DNA from: Pseudomonas maumuensis
GTDB lineage: Bacteria; Pseudomonadota; Gammaproteobacteria; Pseudomonadales; Pseudomonadaceae
DNA: 64,000 nt
Direction of reading: 5' to 3'
Assembly (NCBI RefSeq): GCF_019139675.1
Contig: NZ_CP077077.1
Span: 2,852,001-2,916,000, forward strand
Below the pieces are notes generated by a model, which saw only the letters and a list, made by a program, of their open reading frames with translations, was not told the origin of the DNA and did no database searches. The translations under genes were made by a program, and so were the position numbers. This document shows, piece after piece, positions 43,738-52,577 of this stretch (the stretch's first letter is position 1; each line of letters begins with the position of its first letter).

Positions 43738-45121
43738 CGCCGCAGTGGCGAAACGTATCGCCGTTGTCTCGTTTCCGTTGATGGGGACGATGGTCGGTAA
43801 CCTGCTGATGATGCTCGTCGACCGGTTATGCCTGGCGCATTACTCACCGGCTACGTTGGCGGCATCGGGGCCGGCGGTCTTTACCAGCATGGCAATCATA
43901 GCGTTCTTCTGCAGCACCGTCGGGGTTACACGCTCTTTCGTCGCCCAGGCAAACGGCCGCTCGGGACTCGAAGAAGCCCGGGGTGAAGGTGCATTGGGAT
44001 TATTCCTCGGACTGGCCTGCGGTGCGCTGCTGTTCATGGCCGCCCCGCTGATTGCGTTGATTCCGCAGTTGAGCTCGCGTCCCGCGCAAATCGTCAGCCT
44101 TGAGTCGCAGTACATGCTCTGGGCAGCGATTTTCGGTGGCGTGATGGCGATCAATACGGCGTTGTCATCGTTCTTCAATGGCGTGGGACGCACCCGTGAA
44201 ACACTGATGGTCGGCATTGTGGGTCAGGTGGTCGACTCGATCTTTACCGTGGGCCTGGTGTTCGGCAAGTTCGGGTTACCGGAAATGGGTATGGCCGGCG
44301 CGGCTATCGGGACCCTGATCGGAACGTTGTCCATGCTGGGCTGCTACGCGGTCATGCTGCCCCGCGAGGTCTGTCGCGAGCTCCTGAATATCTTCATCGC
44401 CCGCAGTGAACACCTGTGGAGTCGCCTGGCATTCCGTCTGCGCCGAGGCGTACCCAGCGGTTTGTCGGCAGGGGTGGATCAGCTCGGCAACACGGCGTTC
44501 ATCTGGATCGTCGCGGTACTGGGCACCAGTGCGCTGGCGGCCAACAACGTCAACTTGACGATCAACTACCTGGGCATCATCCCGATCATAGGGCTGGGTA
44601 TCGGCTGCAGCATCCTGTGCGCCACGGCGGCAGGAAAACAGCAATATGCCGAGCTGGCGACGATAGTGCGGGTAACCGTGGTCATAGAGTTGATCTACGT
44701 CCTGCTGGTGTCCACCGTCCAGGTGACGATGCCGCAAGTCTTGCTCAAGGCTTTTGGCGACCTGGGGCACAACCAGGAAATCATTGACCTGGCCATCGAT
44801 ACGCAGCGCGTCCTGTGGACGTTTTCCGGTGCATTTGCTTTTTCGATGACCGGTGCCGCCGTTCTCGAAAGCATCGGTATGGCCAGGTTTTCACTGGTCG
44901 TGCGGCTGCTGCTGATGTGGTTCATGAGCATCCCGCTGATCTATTACGTCGCCATGGGCAATCGTGATGACCCGTCGTCGCTGGTGACCTGTTGGATCAT
45001 CGGTTCGGTATTCGAACTCGCCATCGGGCTCATTTACTTCTGGCGGATCGCCAAAGCCGTACGAGGTGCCGAAAACCGCCTGCAGGTCAACCATCGTCCC
45101 GCCACGGAGGACGCCCTGTGA
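43721..45121 (+). CDS. MATE-family efflux transporter
   Basis: 466 residues with about twelve membrane helices; typical MATE segments include VSFPLMGTMVGNLLMMLVDRL near the start and RGVPSGLSAGVDQL in the middle repeat. I chose ATG 43721 (AAAGGAG 7 bp upstream), giving a 17-bp overlap with the ligase gene. MATE pumps use Na+ or H+ gradients to export small molecules. Coupling to the carrier-protein genes suggests it exports the product of this cluster (inference). Confidence 0.88.
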   Translation: MQRWFDAAVAKRIAVVSFPLMGTMVGNLLMMLVDRLCLAHYSPATLAASGPAVFTSMAIIAFFCSTVGVTRSFVAQANGRSGLEEARGEGALGLFLGLACGALLFMAAPLIALIPQLSSRPAQIVSLESQYMLWAAIFGGVMAINTALSSFFNGVGRTRETLMVGIVGQVVDSIFTVGLVFGKFGLPEMGMAGAAIGTLIGTLSMLGCYAVMLPREVCRELLNIFIARSEHLWSRLAFRLRRGVPSGLSAGVDQLGNTAFIWIVAVLGTSALAANNVNLTINYLGIIPIIGLGIGCSILCATAAGKQQYAELATIVRVTVVIELIYVLLVSTVQVTMPQVLLKAFGDLGHNQEIIDLAIDTQRVLWTFSGAFAFSMTGAAVLESIGMARFSLVVRLLLMWFMSIPLIYYVAMGNRDDPSSLVTCWIIGSVFELAIGLIYFWRIAKAVRGAENRLQVNHRPATEDAL

Positions 45122-45465
45122 ACATGAATGAAATTGATGCCCAGACCAACCGACCGATGGAGGCGCCGTTATATCGACGGGTGCTGGGACGTCCACCGAC
45201 AAAAGACTTCGCGACACAGGGCTTCTGCGAAGGCACATTGCTGTTCAGCATCAGAGAAGCGTTCTACAAAGCCATCTTCTCCTTTTGCCAACGCCACGTG
45301 TACGCGGCTGATCTGATCGTGGAGCTGTCGGCCGACCCGGGACACTGCGCAATCCACAGCCTGACGCCTGATCTGGAATCCTGCCTCGCCCCCTTCACTG
45401 TGGATGTTCGGTATACGTTTGATGAACAGCGCATCTACAGCGCCGTCTCTTTGCGCGAGCGCTGA
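45118..45465 (+). CDS. C-terminal half of an EntD/PcpS-type phosphopantetheinyl transferase
   Basis: 115 residues from GTG 45118 (GGAGGA upstream), with its start overlapping the MATE stop (GTGA). The segment LLFSIREAFYKAIF (residues 41-54) matches the PPTase motif FSxKExxYKA, with Lys-to-Arg in the KE pair. The N-terminal half of the family, including the GxDxE metal motif, is absent, although the gene start and coupling look intact. It may be a reduced enzyme, a non-catalytic partner, or a decayed remnant. In a full system it would prime the ACP at 42569. Confidence 0.65.
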   Translation: MNMNEIDAQTNRPMEAPLYRRVLGRPPTKDFATQGFCEGTLLFSIREAFYKAIFSFCQRHVYAADLIVELSADPGHCAIHSLTPDLESCLAPFTVDVRYTFDEQRIYSAVSLRER

Positions 45466-45665
45466 AACAAGACCTAAAGGTTCCGACCTCAGGCTCAGCT
45501 AAGATTCACTGGATATCTTCTCTCCTGCGCACATTCAGCGCTGCTCAGGAGAGGCCATCCACCCATGAAACCCGCCATAGCCGACTGGCTCAACAAAGTG
45601 ACAGCTTCAATTGTTGTTTCTTAGGGCTGGTCGCGCCCCTGGATTTTCCCGAGCTGAACCACAGG

Positions 45666-46217
45666 TCAATTTTCCGCCTCAGGCGCCCGAAATGCTTTGC
45701 TGTAGTAACCAGACGAGTCGAAACAGCAAACCGCCTTCTTACCGGCCGCAAGCATCTCGCAGGCATCCCCAATTCGCTTTTCACGCGTCTTGAGTTGCTT
45801 CGCAGAAGTAATCCAGTGGATCCAGTCCACCCGCGCTAGGGTCGTCGTACTGTTCCAAACCTTTTGAGCCTCAGGTGTGGCTGCCAGGGCTTTCTCGAAA
45901 TCCGCTGGGATATCCGGCTCGGGCTCCTTCTTCACTGGGATCAGTTCGAGGGTAACGATATCGCCAAAGGCCACACCCGCCGCATCAAGTAACTCGCTAC
46001 TGACCTTCAACCAATGGCTCAACTGCCCATCTGGCTCAAGGGTTGCCCGAAAAGGATGCCCATTGATCGTCCCGTCAACAGTCGCCCTTCCCCGCCTCGG
46101 AAGCCGTTCACTCGCGTCCCTCGGAAGCACTACGAACGCCCACGACCTGCCATCACCGGGCTTTGCCGGACGAAGAAGCTTGGCTTCGAATCGCGACCTT
46201 GCATCCGCTACTGTCAT
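45666..46217 (-). CDS. YdeI/OmpD-associated family protein with DUF1905 domain
   Basis: 183 residues. The N-terminal DUF1905 domain (about 8-95; SWAFVVLPRD, GTINGHPFRATL) is followed by a YdeI-like helical domain (about 115-180; WIHWITSAKQLKTREKRI). Exact function is unknown; such proteins are common single genes in environmental bacteria. Gap 45466-45665 holds only a short open frame (45565-45624, 19 residues) with no support. Confidence 0.85.
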   Translation of the reverse strand: MTVADARSRFEAKLLRPAKPGDGRSWAFVVLPRDASERLPRRGRATVDGTINGHPFRATLEPDGQLSHWLKVSSELLDAAGVAFGDIVTLELIPVKKEPEPDIPADFEKALAATPEAQKVWNSTTTLARVDWIHWITSAKQLKTREKRIGDACEMLAAGKKAVCCFDSSGYYSKAFRAPEAEN

Positions 46218-46239
46218 GGCAGGTTCTCCAACCTTGCGC

Positions 46240-47373
46240 TCAGTTAACCATCACCTCGTCCAGCGCCTGCTCAAGGGTGCTGACCGTGCGCTGAAGATTG
46301 TGCAGCTTTTCAAGCCCGAACAGGCCGATGCGGAAGGTCTGGAAGTCGGCCGGCTCGTCGCATTGCAACGGCACGCCGGCGGCAATCTGCAGGCCGTGGC
46401 TGGCAAACTTCTTACCACTCTTGATATCGGCGTCATCGGTGTAGCTCACCACCACGCCAGGGGCCTGGAAGCCTGCTGCGGCCACGCTCTTGATGCCTTT
46501 GCGGGTCATCATTGCGCGCACCCGATCACCCAGGGCCTGTTGTTCGTTGCAGACTTTGTCGAAACCGTAGGCCTGCGTCTCTTTCATTACTTCGTTGAAT
46601 CGCGCCAGGGCATCGCTGGGCATGGTCGCATGGTAGGCGTGGCCGCCCTGCTCATAGGCCTGCATGATCTGCAGCCACTTCTTCAAGTCGCAGGCGAAGC
46701 TGGTGCTTTGCGTCGACTCGATGCGCTCGAGGGCGAACGCGCTGAGCATCACCAAGGCGCAGCAAGGTGAGGCGCTCCAGCCTTTCTGTGGTGCGCTGAT
46801 CAGCAGGTCGACTGCGCATTTGTCCATATCAACCCAGATCGCGCCAGAGGCGATGCAGTCCAGCACGAACAGGCCACCCACCGCATGCACGGCGTCGCCC
46901 ACGGCCCGCAGGTACTCATCGGGCAGGATGATCCCTGACGACGTTTCAACGTGGGGGGCGAAGACAATCTGCGGTTTCTGCGACTCAATGGCCGCCAACA
47001 CTTCTTCCAGAGGGGCCGGGGCGTAGGCCGCCTGGCGGCCCGCTTCAACCGGGCGGGCTTTGAGCACCGTTGTGGCCGCCGGGATATTGCCCATCTCAAG
47101 GATCTGGCTCCAGCGATAACTGAACCAGCCGTTGCGTAGCACCAGGCATTGCTGGCCGGTGGCAAACTGCCGGGCTACCGCTTCCATGCCGAAAGTGCCA
47201 CTGCCCGGGACCACCGCAACCGCCTGGGCGTTGTAGACCTGTTTCAGAGTGGTTGAAATGTTCTTCATCACACCTTGAAACGACTGGGACATGTGGTTGA
47301 GCGAGCGGTCCGTATAGACCACCGAATACTCGACCAGCCCCTCGGGATCGATACCGGGATATATCTTCGACAT
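46240..47373 (-). CDS. Class V PLP-dependent aminotransferase (alanine-glyoxylate/AEP transaminase-like)
   Basis: 377 residues. The PLP lysine is Lys197 in SAPQKGWS and the cofactor-binding aspartate is Asp172 in LFVLDC; GSGTFGMEAV (57-66) is the phosphate-binding loop. Closest groups are serine/alanine-glyoxylate aminotransferases and 2-aminoethylphosphonate transaminases. No phosphonate genes lie nearby, so a glyoxylate or serine role is as likely. It stands alone between unrelated genes. Confidence 0.88.
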   Translation of the reverse strand: MSKIYPGIDPEGLVEYSVVYTDRSLNHMSQSFQGVMKNISTTLKQVYNAQAVAVVPGSGTFGMEAVARQFATGQQCLVLRNGWFSYRWSQILEMGNIPAATTVLKARPVEAGRQAAYAPAPLEEVLAAIESQKPQIVFAPHVETSSGIILPDEYLRAVGDAVHAVGGLFVLDCIASGAIWVDMDKCAVDLLISAPQKGWSASPCCALVMLSAFALERIESTQSTSFACDLKKWLQIMQAYEQGGHAYHATMPSDALARFNEVMKETQAYGFDKVCNEQQALGDRVRAMMTRKGIKSVAAAGFQAPGVVVSYTDDADIKSGKKFASHGLQIAAGVPLQCDEPADFQTFRIGLFGLEKLHNLQRTVSTLEQALDEVMVN

Positions 47374-47472
47374 GGTGTGGCTCCTTTGGCAGAGATGTCC
47401 TTGGCATCGACCCTGCCCTAAGCTATTGCAAATGACAAGATGAAGCAGGCACTACAACATTCGTTGAATAGC

Positions 47473-48441
47473 TCACGCGGCTATCAGCAGAATTTCCCGC
47501 GCCTCGGTCGCATGCTGAAGCAGCCCAGGATGCTTCACTTCAAGCTCAATGAGATCAGCTTGGTAGGTCAGAGACGGCGTCATCCGTGTTCCGTCCTGCA
47601 GGAAGCGAGTCAGACCAGCGAATTGTTCATGAGTGATCATTGACGCAACACTGCGATCCTCGGACAAAGCCTTTACCCGAGAAGCATTGAGGCTGGCGAT
47701 GTCGGTGGCAAGCTCCGTCAGGCTTTGCCGGCTGTACTTGTACGAACCAGCCTTCAACTGAACGTGGGACATTATCAAACCGAGGTTTACCAAGCGATTT
47801 TGCAGTAGTGATATTTGGTCGAGACATGCAACGTTGCTAGTAGCAATCCGCGAATGTCGATCCAGCAGAAGCTTGGTGAATTGATACTGCTCATTGAACG
47901 ATCCAATCAATGCCTTGAGCTGCTGATCATCGTTTTCTTCGCAGAACTGCATTGCGGTGAGTAGCAGGCCTCGAAAACGAGCTTCATCAGCAAGCAGGTT
48001 GCGCTCGTGGGCCTCACTCACCAAATGCCAGGTATGTGTGATCGTTTTTGATTGTTCGTCTATTTTCTGGCTGATCTTGTCGAGTTTTTTGCAAACAATG
48101 ACAAAGCCTGCGGTAGTTACCGCGAGGTTGAGCCCGCTCATTACGAGATTGGCCGACTGCAGGCCCTGGAGCACATTCATGCTTTGCTGAACTTGATCCA
48201 TTCCGGTTTGGAGCGACCCCAGGCCACTGGATAGAGTGGATTGCAGGTTCTGTAGGCTCTCTTGGACATGCCTTGAGTCGCCCGGGAAAAGCAGGTGTCC
48301 AACGATCTGCCCGGCCTTCTCGGTTCCCTTTGAGTGCCGGACTACGCCACCCCAAAGCGTGTAGTCTCCGCTGTGCAGCTTGGCCAGGACATCTGGGATA
48401 TCAGGCAAGGAGCGTACAAGCGCGTCAACGTTTACAAACAT
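47473..48441 (-). CDS. Unknown protein coupled to YaaW-like gene
   Basis: 322 residues. Residues 1-55 form a small N-terminal domain (ALVRSLPDIPDVLAKLHSG), 60-105 a coiled coil rich in Gln/Leu (LQNLQSTLSSGLGSLQTGMD), and about 100-118 a hydrophobic helix (VMSGLNLAVTTAGFVIV). A long helical region follows. No family recognised. It overlaps the upstream YaaW-like gene by 10 bp, so the two are made together. A membrane-associated function is suggested by the single hydrophobic helix. Confidence 0.75.
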   Translation of the reverse strand: MFVNVDALVRSLPDIPDVLAKLHSGDYTLWGGVVRHSKGTEKAGQIVGHLLFPGDSRHVQESLQNLQSTLSSGLGSLQTGMDQVQQSMNVLQGLQSANLVMSGLNLAVTTAGFVIVCKKLDKISQKIDEQSKTITHTWHLVSEAHERNLLADEARFRGLLLTAMQFCEENDDQQLKALIGSFNEQYQFTKLLLDRHSRIATSNVACLDQISLLQNRLVNLGLIMSHVQLKAGSYKYSRQSLTELATDIASLNASRVKALSEDRSVASMITHEQFAGLTRFLQDGTRMTPSLTYQADLIELEVKHPGLLQHATEAREILLIAA

Positions 48442-49136
48442 GCTTTCAGTTTCTCCGTGTAGGCTTGGAAGTCCTGGTCGTAACGTGTGCGACGCAGCTT
48501 GGCAATGTGCAGCACGGCAGGAATGGTGATCCGGAACGCCGGCGACGAAGCCTGGTAAATCGCAAGCCCTGCGGCTCCGATGGCAAGTGGAGCTGCGACC
48601 ATTGAGAGCACCCGGCCGCCGATGGCGCTGGCAAGGCCCGCCCCGCCGCCGGTGGCAGCCATACCACCCAGGCTGCCGGCAGATAACATCAGCGTTTTCA
48701 CCATTTCACTGATGTAGCCAGCGAGATTGCCGCCATTCAGATAGTCCTTGAGCGCTTCATCTCCCATGTACTTGTCCACGGCTTGGCGGATGATGATTTC
48801 CTCAATGGCGAAGATGTCATCTTGCGCGGAGGGTTTCCCGTCCAGCTTTTTGGCGACATCCATCGCAACCTGGAGGTAGCCGATGCTCTCCGATTTGATT
48901 GCGGAGGCAATGGTGTTGCTTCCGAACGCACAAATTTCCTTTTCAAGCAGGCCCGAAATAGATTGCAAGCGGCCCTGCACCTTTCGGGTCACGATGGTTG
49001 CCTTCACATCGCTGTCGAGAGCTATCCTGCCCTTGCCACTATCGGTAATCAGGTCGGCCAAAACTTCCAGATCCGCTGATGCGGCACGCGATAAGAGATC
49101 CGATATTGACCGGTCTCTGGGAACAACTGATTCCAT
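48432..49136 (-). CDS. YaaW-like protein (UPF0174/DUF3944 family)
   Basis: 234 residues. The N-terminal ADLEVLADLITDSGKGR and the C-terminal FRITIPAVLHIAKLRR match E. coli YaaW, where the same blocks open and close the protein. Between them lies a glycine/alanine-rich hydrophobic stretch (about 150-200; GGMAATGGGAGLASAIGG) that may insert into membranes. Function of the family is unknown. It starts at ATG 49136 after a G-rich ribosome site and is followed by the coupled 322-residue protein. Confidence 0.82.
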   Translation of the reverse strand: MESVVPRDRSISDLLSRAASADLEVLADLITDSGKGRIALDSDVKATIVTRKVQGRLQSISGLLEKEICAFGSNTIASAIKSESIGYLQVAMDVAKKLDGKPSAQDDIFAIEEIIIRQAVDKYMGDEALKDYLNGGNLAGYISEMVKTLMLSAGSLGGMAATGGGAGLASAIGGRVLSMVAAPLAIGAAGLAIYQASSPAFRITIPAVLHIAKLRRTRYDQDFQAYTEKLKACL

Positions 49137-49358
49137 GCATCCCCCTGTAAAAATTCCTAAAGTGGCCGATCATCAACGTAATGATTGCCTATGGCCAGTA
49201 CGGGCGAGCTGATTTTAGCCACAAGACGCACGCGTGTCTTGCAGACCGTCGAACCTATTGGCACCAATCTAGGGCGGTTAAGCACGGCTGTGGTGACTTG
49301 TTTATGCGTACCGGGCCGCGAACGGCAGCCTAACGAGGCAATGTGATAGCATCTGCGC

Positions 49359-49372
49359 GCCCCTGGAGGGGC
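49359..49372. other. Hairpin in the leader of the small membrane protein gene
   Basis: Perfect 6-bp stem GCCCCT/AGGGGC with a 2-base loop, followed by CTTTT, 33 bp before the GTG at 49405. It could be a weak terminator or attenuator. The remaining gap 49137-49404 shows no gene. Confidence 0.35.
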
Positions 49373-49404
49373 AATCTTTTGATATCCCGCAAGGAATACG
49401 CTTC

Positions 49405-49623
49405 GTGAAAGACTTCGTCATCAGCGTCAACAACATCGTCCTCTACGTCTCCCTGGCCGTTATCTGGCTGTTCGCCCTCATCACCCTGTTCACCGGCGGA
49501 TTCCTGCCAGCCCTGGGTGTGTTCGTGGTCGGCAGCCTCGGCTGGTGCATCGTTTCCGGCTTCTGGTTCGTCCAGTCGGCCACCTACGAAGAGCTGCGCA
49601 AGCTCAACGCCAGCAAGGACTGA
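49405..49623 (+). CDS. Small membrane protein
   Basis: 72 residues with two membrane helices (about 8-30 and 33-55) and a short basic/acidic tail. The GTG start follows AAGGAA. Pseudomonads carry many such proteins of unknown role. Confidence 0.75.
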   Translation: MKDFVISVNNIVLYVSLAVIWLFALITLFTGGFLPALGVFVVGSLGWCIVSGFWFVQSATYEELRKLNASKD

Positions 49624-49667
49624 CGCATCCGGGCGGCTCGGCACCTCGCCTCGCAGCCGCCCTACCC

Positions 49668-50117
49668 TTACCCCGCACAAGCATCGGCCGATACCTCGCC
49701 CTGCGCCGAGACAGGCACATCGAACACGCGGTCGAACGCCCACTGAAACACCAGCGCATAAAAGAAGAAAAACACGAACAACCCCAGGTCGGTCACCAGC
49801 GCCGCCCACCAGGAAATCTGCAGCCACCAGGCCACCAGTGGCACCAGCAACAGCACCAACCCACCTTCGAACCCCGCCGAGTGCAGCAAGCGCCTGCCGA
49901 AGGTGCGGACACGGTTCAGCTGACGGCGCTCCCAAAACTCGAACAGGTAGTTGTACACCACGTTCCAGGCCAGCGCGCTGGCGGACAGCATCAACGACAG
50001 CGCGCCGGCATGTGCCAGGCCGTTGTCGTAGACCAAGGCGATGACCGGTGACAGCACGGCGACGGCGATCGCTTCGTAAAGAACGGCCTGGACGATCTTG
50101 CGGGCGGGACCTTGCAT
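49668..50117 (-). CDS. PACE-family multidrug efflux transporter
   Basis: 149 residues with four membrane helices in two repeated pairs, the bacterial transmembrane pair layout of AceI-like transporters. A WNVVYNYLFEFWERR segment occurs in the first pair and FVFFFFYALVFQWAFDRVFD in the second. PACE pumps export chlorhexidine, short diamines or related cations. I chose ATG 50117 (AGGTG seven bases upstream). A divergent LysR gene 116 bp away is the usual regulator arrangement for this family. Confidence 0.9.
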   Translation of the reverse strand: MQGPARKIVQAVLYEAIAVAVLSPVIALVYDNGLAHAGALSLMLSASALAWNVVYNYLFEFWERRQLNRVRTFGRRLLHSAGFEGGLVLLLVPLVAWWLQISWWAALVTDLGLFVFFFFYALVFQWAFDRVFDVPVSAQGEVSADACAG

Positions 50118-50233
50118 GGCAATGCACCTGTAAGTGGTCAAAGCGAATGCCGCCACGTTAGCGCTCGGTGAGCGCCACGAAAAATGAGATAAATTGAGCG
50201 GGCATCAATCCAATTCATCCCACGAGGTGGTCG

Positions 50234-51160
50234 GTGTTCTCTTCGCTTCCGCTCAACGCGTTGCGCAGCTTCGAGGCCGCGGCGCGCCTCACCAGCTTCA
50301 AGGCCGCGGCCGAGGAGCTCTCGGTCACGCCGGCAGCCATTTCCCACCAGGTGAAGGTGCTGGAGACCCGGCTTGGCACTTTGCTGTTCGAGCGCAGCGC
50401 GCAGGGCGTGAGGCTCACCGAGCCAGGCGAGCAGCTCTATCGCCAGGTCCATGGCGCACTCCTGGATATCAGTCGTAGCCTGGAGTACTTCCTACCCGGC
50501 ACCGCATCACAGTCCCTGACCCTGTCCACCACACCCGGGCTGGCCGCCGCCTGGTTGATTCCGAGGCTGGGCGATTTCTACCGTGCTTTCGAGGCGCTCA
50601 ACCTGCGCATCGATACCGGCAACGAACTGGTCGACCTGCTGCGCGACTCCAGCATCGACCTGGCAATTCGAGCCGTCAGCCACACCGACCCGAAGCTGTT
50701 CAACCTGCCGTTGATGGAGGAGCGTTTCGCGGTCTATGCCGCGCCTGCGGTGCTCGCCGCCATGGCGGTTGAACAGCTCCAGTTGATCGACCTGCGCTGG
50801 CAGGTCCCGCAAGGCTGCTCGATCAGCTGGCAGCTTTGGTGTGAGGCGGCGGGCTGCCAAGACTGGCTGGAGCGTGCACGCATGCGCGAATTCGATGACG
50901 AGCATTTTGCCTTGAGCGCCGCCGTTGCAGGCCAAGGCCTGGTGCTCGCGAGCAATGTACTGGTGGCCGATAGCGTGCAGCGTGGCGAACTGGCGGCCTT
51001 CCGGCCCGACGTCAGCCTGCCGGGGCCGCGCTACATGGCGGTCTGCGTACCTGGCCGGGAACGGCAGCCACACATGAAGGCACTGTTGGCCTGGCTGGCC
51101 GAAGCGGCCGCCGCGACGATGACAGAGGCAAGTCAGGTGCCGTTCTCCTTGAGCAGCTGA
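50234..51160 (+). CDS. LysR-family regulator, probably of the PACE pump
   Basis: 308 residues from GTG 50234 (GAGGTGG upstream). The winged helix is at about residues 5-64 (LRSFEAAARLTSFKAAAEEL) and the effector-binding domain follows. GcvA-like by sequence feel. Divergence from the PACE gene suggests it induces that pump in response to its substrate. Confidence 0.88.
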   Translation: MFSSLPLNALRSFEAAARLTSFKAAAEELSVTPAAISHQVKVLETRLGTLLFERSAQGVRLTEPGEQLYRQVHGALLDISRSLEYFLPGTASQSLTLSTTPGLAAAWLIPRLGDFYRAFEALNLRIDTGNELVDLLRDSSIDLAIRAVSHTDPKLFNLPLMEERFAVYAAPAVLAAMAVEQLQLIDLRWQVPQGCSISWQLWCEAAGCQDWLERARMREFDDEHFALSAAVAGQGLVLASNVLVADSVQRGELAAFRPDVSLPGPRYMAVCVPGRERQPHMKALLAWLAEAAAATMTEASQVPFSLSS

Positions 51161-51227
51161 CCGACACTGACGAGAACCAGCGCCAAATGATCGACAGTTG
51201 GCTGTGCCGTACCATTCCGAACGGAGG

Positions 51228-51605
51228 TTACCGGTCAAGCAATCCTGCGCGCCTGAGAAGATCGAGGTTGGTCGGCTTCACCGATACATGCACGAGCTCA
51301 GTGGGAGTAAACCAATGACACTCGACAATTTCATCGTCAGCGATCGGTTGCGCTGAAGAAGCCACGGGCATTTTGTACAGATAATGCTCCTCTGCGGCAT
51401 AGGTGTGATGGCCCAGATATTGAGCCTCCTCCAGAGGCAAGCTGGTTTCCTCTCTCAATTCCCGACGGGCCGCTTCAAGCGGTTGCTCACCGGTTTCGAG
51501 TTTCCCGCCTGGCAGGGACCACACCGGGGCCTCCTTGCGTACGAACAGGATCTTTCCTTCCTGCAAGCATATGACTGTTGAATGCCGCTCTCTTGAAAGG
51601 GGCAT
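51228..51605 (-). CDS. Nudix hydrolase
   Basis: 125 residues with a full Nudix box at residues 33-56 (GGKLETGE … REETSL; pattern GX5EX7REUXEEXGU). These enzymes split nucleoside diphosphates linked to another group; the substrate cannot be told. It starts at ATG 51605 and stands alone. Confidence 0.9.
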   Translation of the reverse strand: MPLSRERHSTVICLQEGKILFVRKEAPVWSLPGGKLETGEQPLEAARRELREETSLPLEEAQYLGHHTYAAEEHYLYKMPVASSAQPIADDEIVECHWFTPTELVHVSVKPTNLDLLRRAGLLDR

Positions 51606-51672
51606 GACTTACTCCTGCGGAACCTTGTTCACCGATCAGACGCTGTCGCGCCCGTTGTTCAACCGGCAGCGG

Positions 51673-52053
51673 TCAGCCTTTCTTGCGCAACGCCTCGACC
51701 AGTTGCGCCTTGGTCATGCTCGAGCGCCCCTTGATATCCTTGCTGCGCGCCTCTTTCATCAGGCTTTCCTTGGTTTGTGTTTCCAGTGACGCACCTGACT
51801 CACGCGCGTGGCCCTGACGGGTTTTCGCAGCCCGCTTGGCCGAGTCGGAGCGTGCGGTCTTCTTCTCGCTCGACGACGTCTTGCTTCCCGATCCGCCGGC
51901 CTTGTCACCCCCGCCGGACTGCTTGTTGACGGTAGCCCAGGCACGGGACTCGGCTTCGTCCTTGGAAAGGCCCTTGTGCTCGTAGCTTTGCTCGATGTGT
52001 TCGGCCTTGCGCTTCTGTTTCTCGGTGTACTTGTCTTTGTCTCCACGGGGCAT
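51673..52053 (-). CDS. Small basic protein with Rho-N/SAP-like C-terminus
   Basis: 126 residues, highly charged and low-complexity in the middle (Lys/Ser/Gly). The N-terminus (DKYTEKQKRKAEHIEQSYE) is typical of proteins annotated as plasmid stabilisation or ChaB-like. The C-terminus (LMKEARSKDIKGRSSMTKAQ) resembles a Rho N-terminal helix. ATG 52053 follows AGGAG. Role unknown; nucleic-acid or stress association is a guess from composition. Confidence 0.78.
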   Translation of the reverse strand: MPRGDKDKYTEKQKRKAEHIEQSYEHKGLSKDEAESRAWATVNKQSGGGDKAGGSGSKTSSSEKKTARSDSAKRAAKTRQGHARESGASLETQTKESLMKEARSKDIKGRSSMTKAQLVEALRKKG

Positions 52054-52149
52054 GTCGTTCACTCCTGAGTGGGTTTGGCTGAACGGTTGAAGCCATGGCC
52101 GCTAGCGAAGTGCGATCGGCTGGACGAATGGTCGGCACTGTCCAGGCAG

Positions 52150-52401
52150 CTACACAAGGTGATAATCCGCGCCGGCCACCGCCTTCACGAACGCCCGATC
52201 GGCAAGCCGGCGCAGGTCGCGCCACTCAGTCCAGTCGATCAATCGCAGCCGGTCCATCTCGTCCGCCTGGCGCAGGAGTTCATCGTGATAGGTACTTGGA
52301 CAGTGCCGACGCAGGGCGTGGTTGTCGTAGGTGTCGAACCAGTGGTTGATCGCTGCCAGCCGGCATTGCGCCGGGGTCATCGGGTCGCTGAAGGCATTCA
52401 T
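52150..52401 (-). CDS. Small conserved-looking protein of unknown function
   Basis: 83 residues from ATG 52401, with a helix-rich tryptophan pattern (NHWFDTYDNHALRRHCPSTY, RLRLIDWTEWRDLRRLADRA). No membrane segment. An in-frame start at 52488 would add an unsupported basic extension. Confidence 0.65.
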   Translation of the reverse strand: MNAFSDPMTPAQCRLAAINHWFDTYDNHALRRHCPSTYHDELLRQADEMDRLRLIDWTEWRDLRRLADRAFVKAVAGADYHLV

Positions 52402-52577
52402 CTCGAGCCGCCCTGCTTTCTTTGACGGAAGATGCCTGTGCGTCGTACGAGGTTCCCTCCAGCCGTCTGGACGGTTGGCGCGACGCAAATGCCGCTGGTG
52501 ATCTGCGCTTGAACTTTAACGCGCTCCCTGGCTTCCCCTGCATAGACCGTCCCCACAGCGTGCAGGAGATTCAACCC

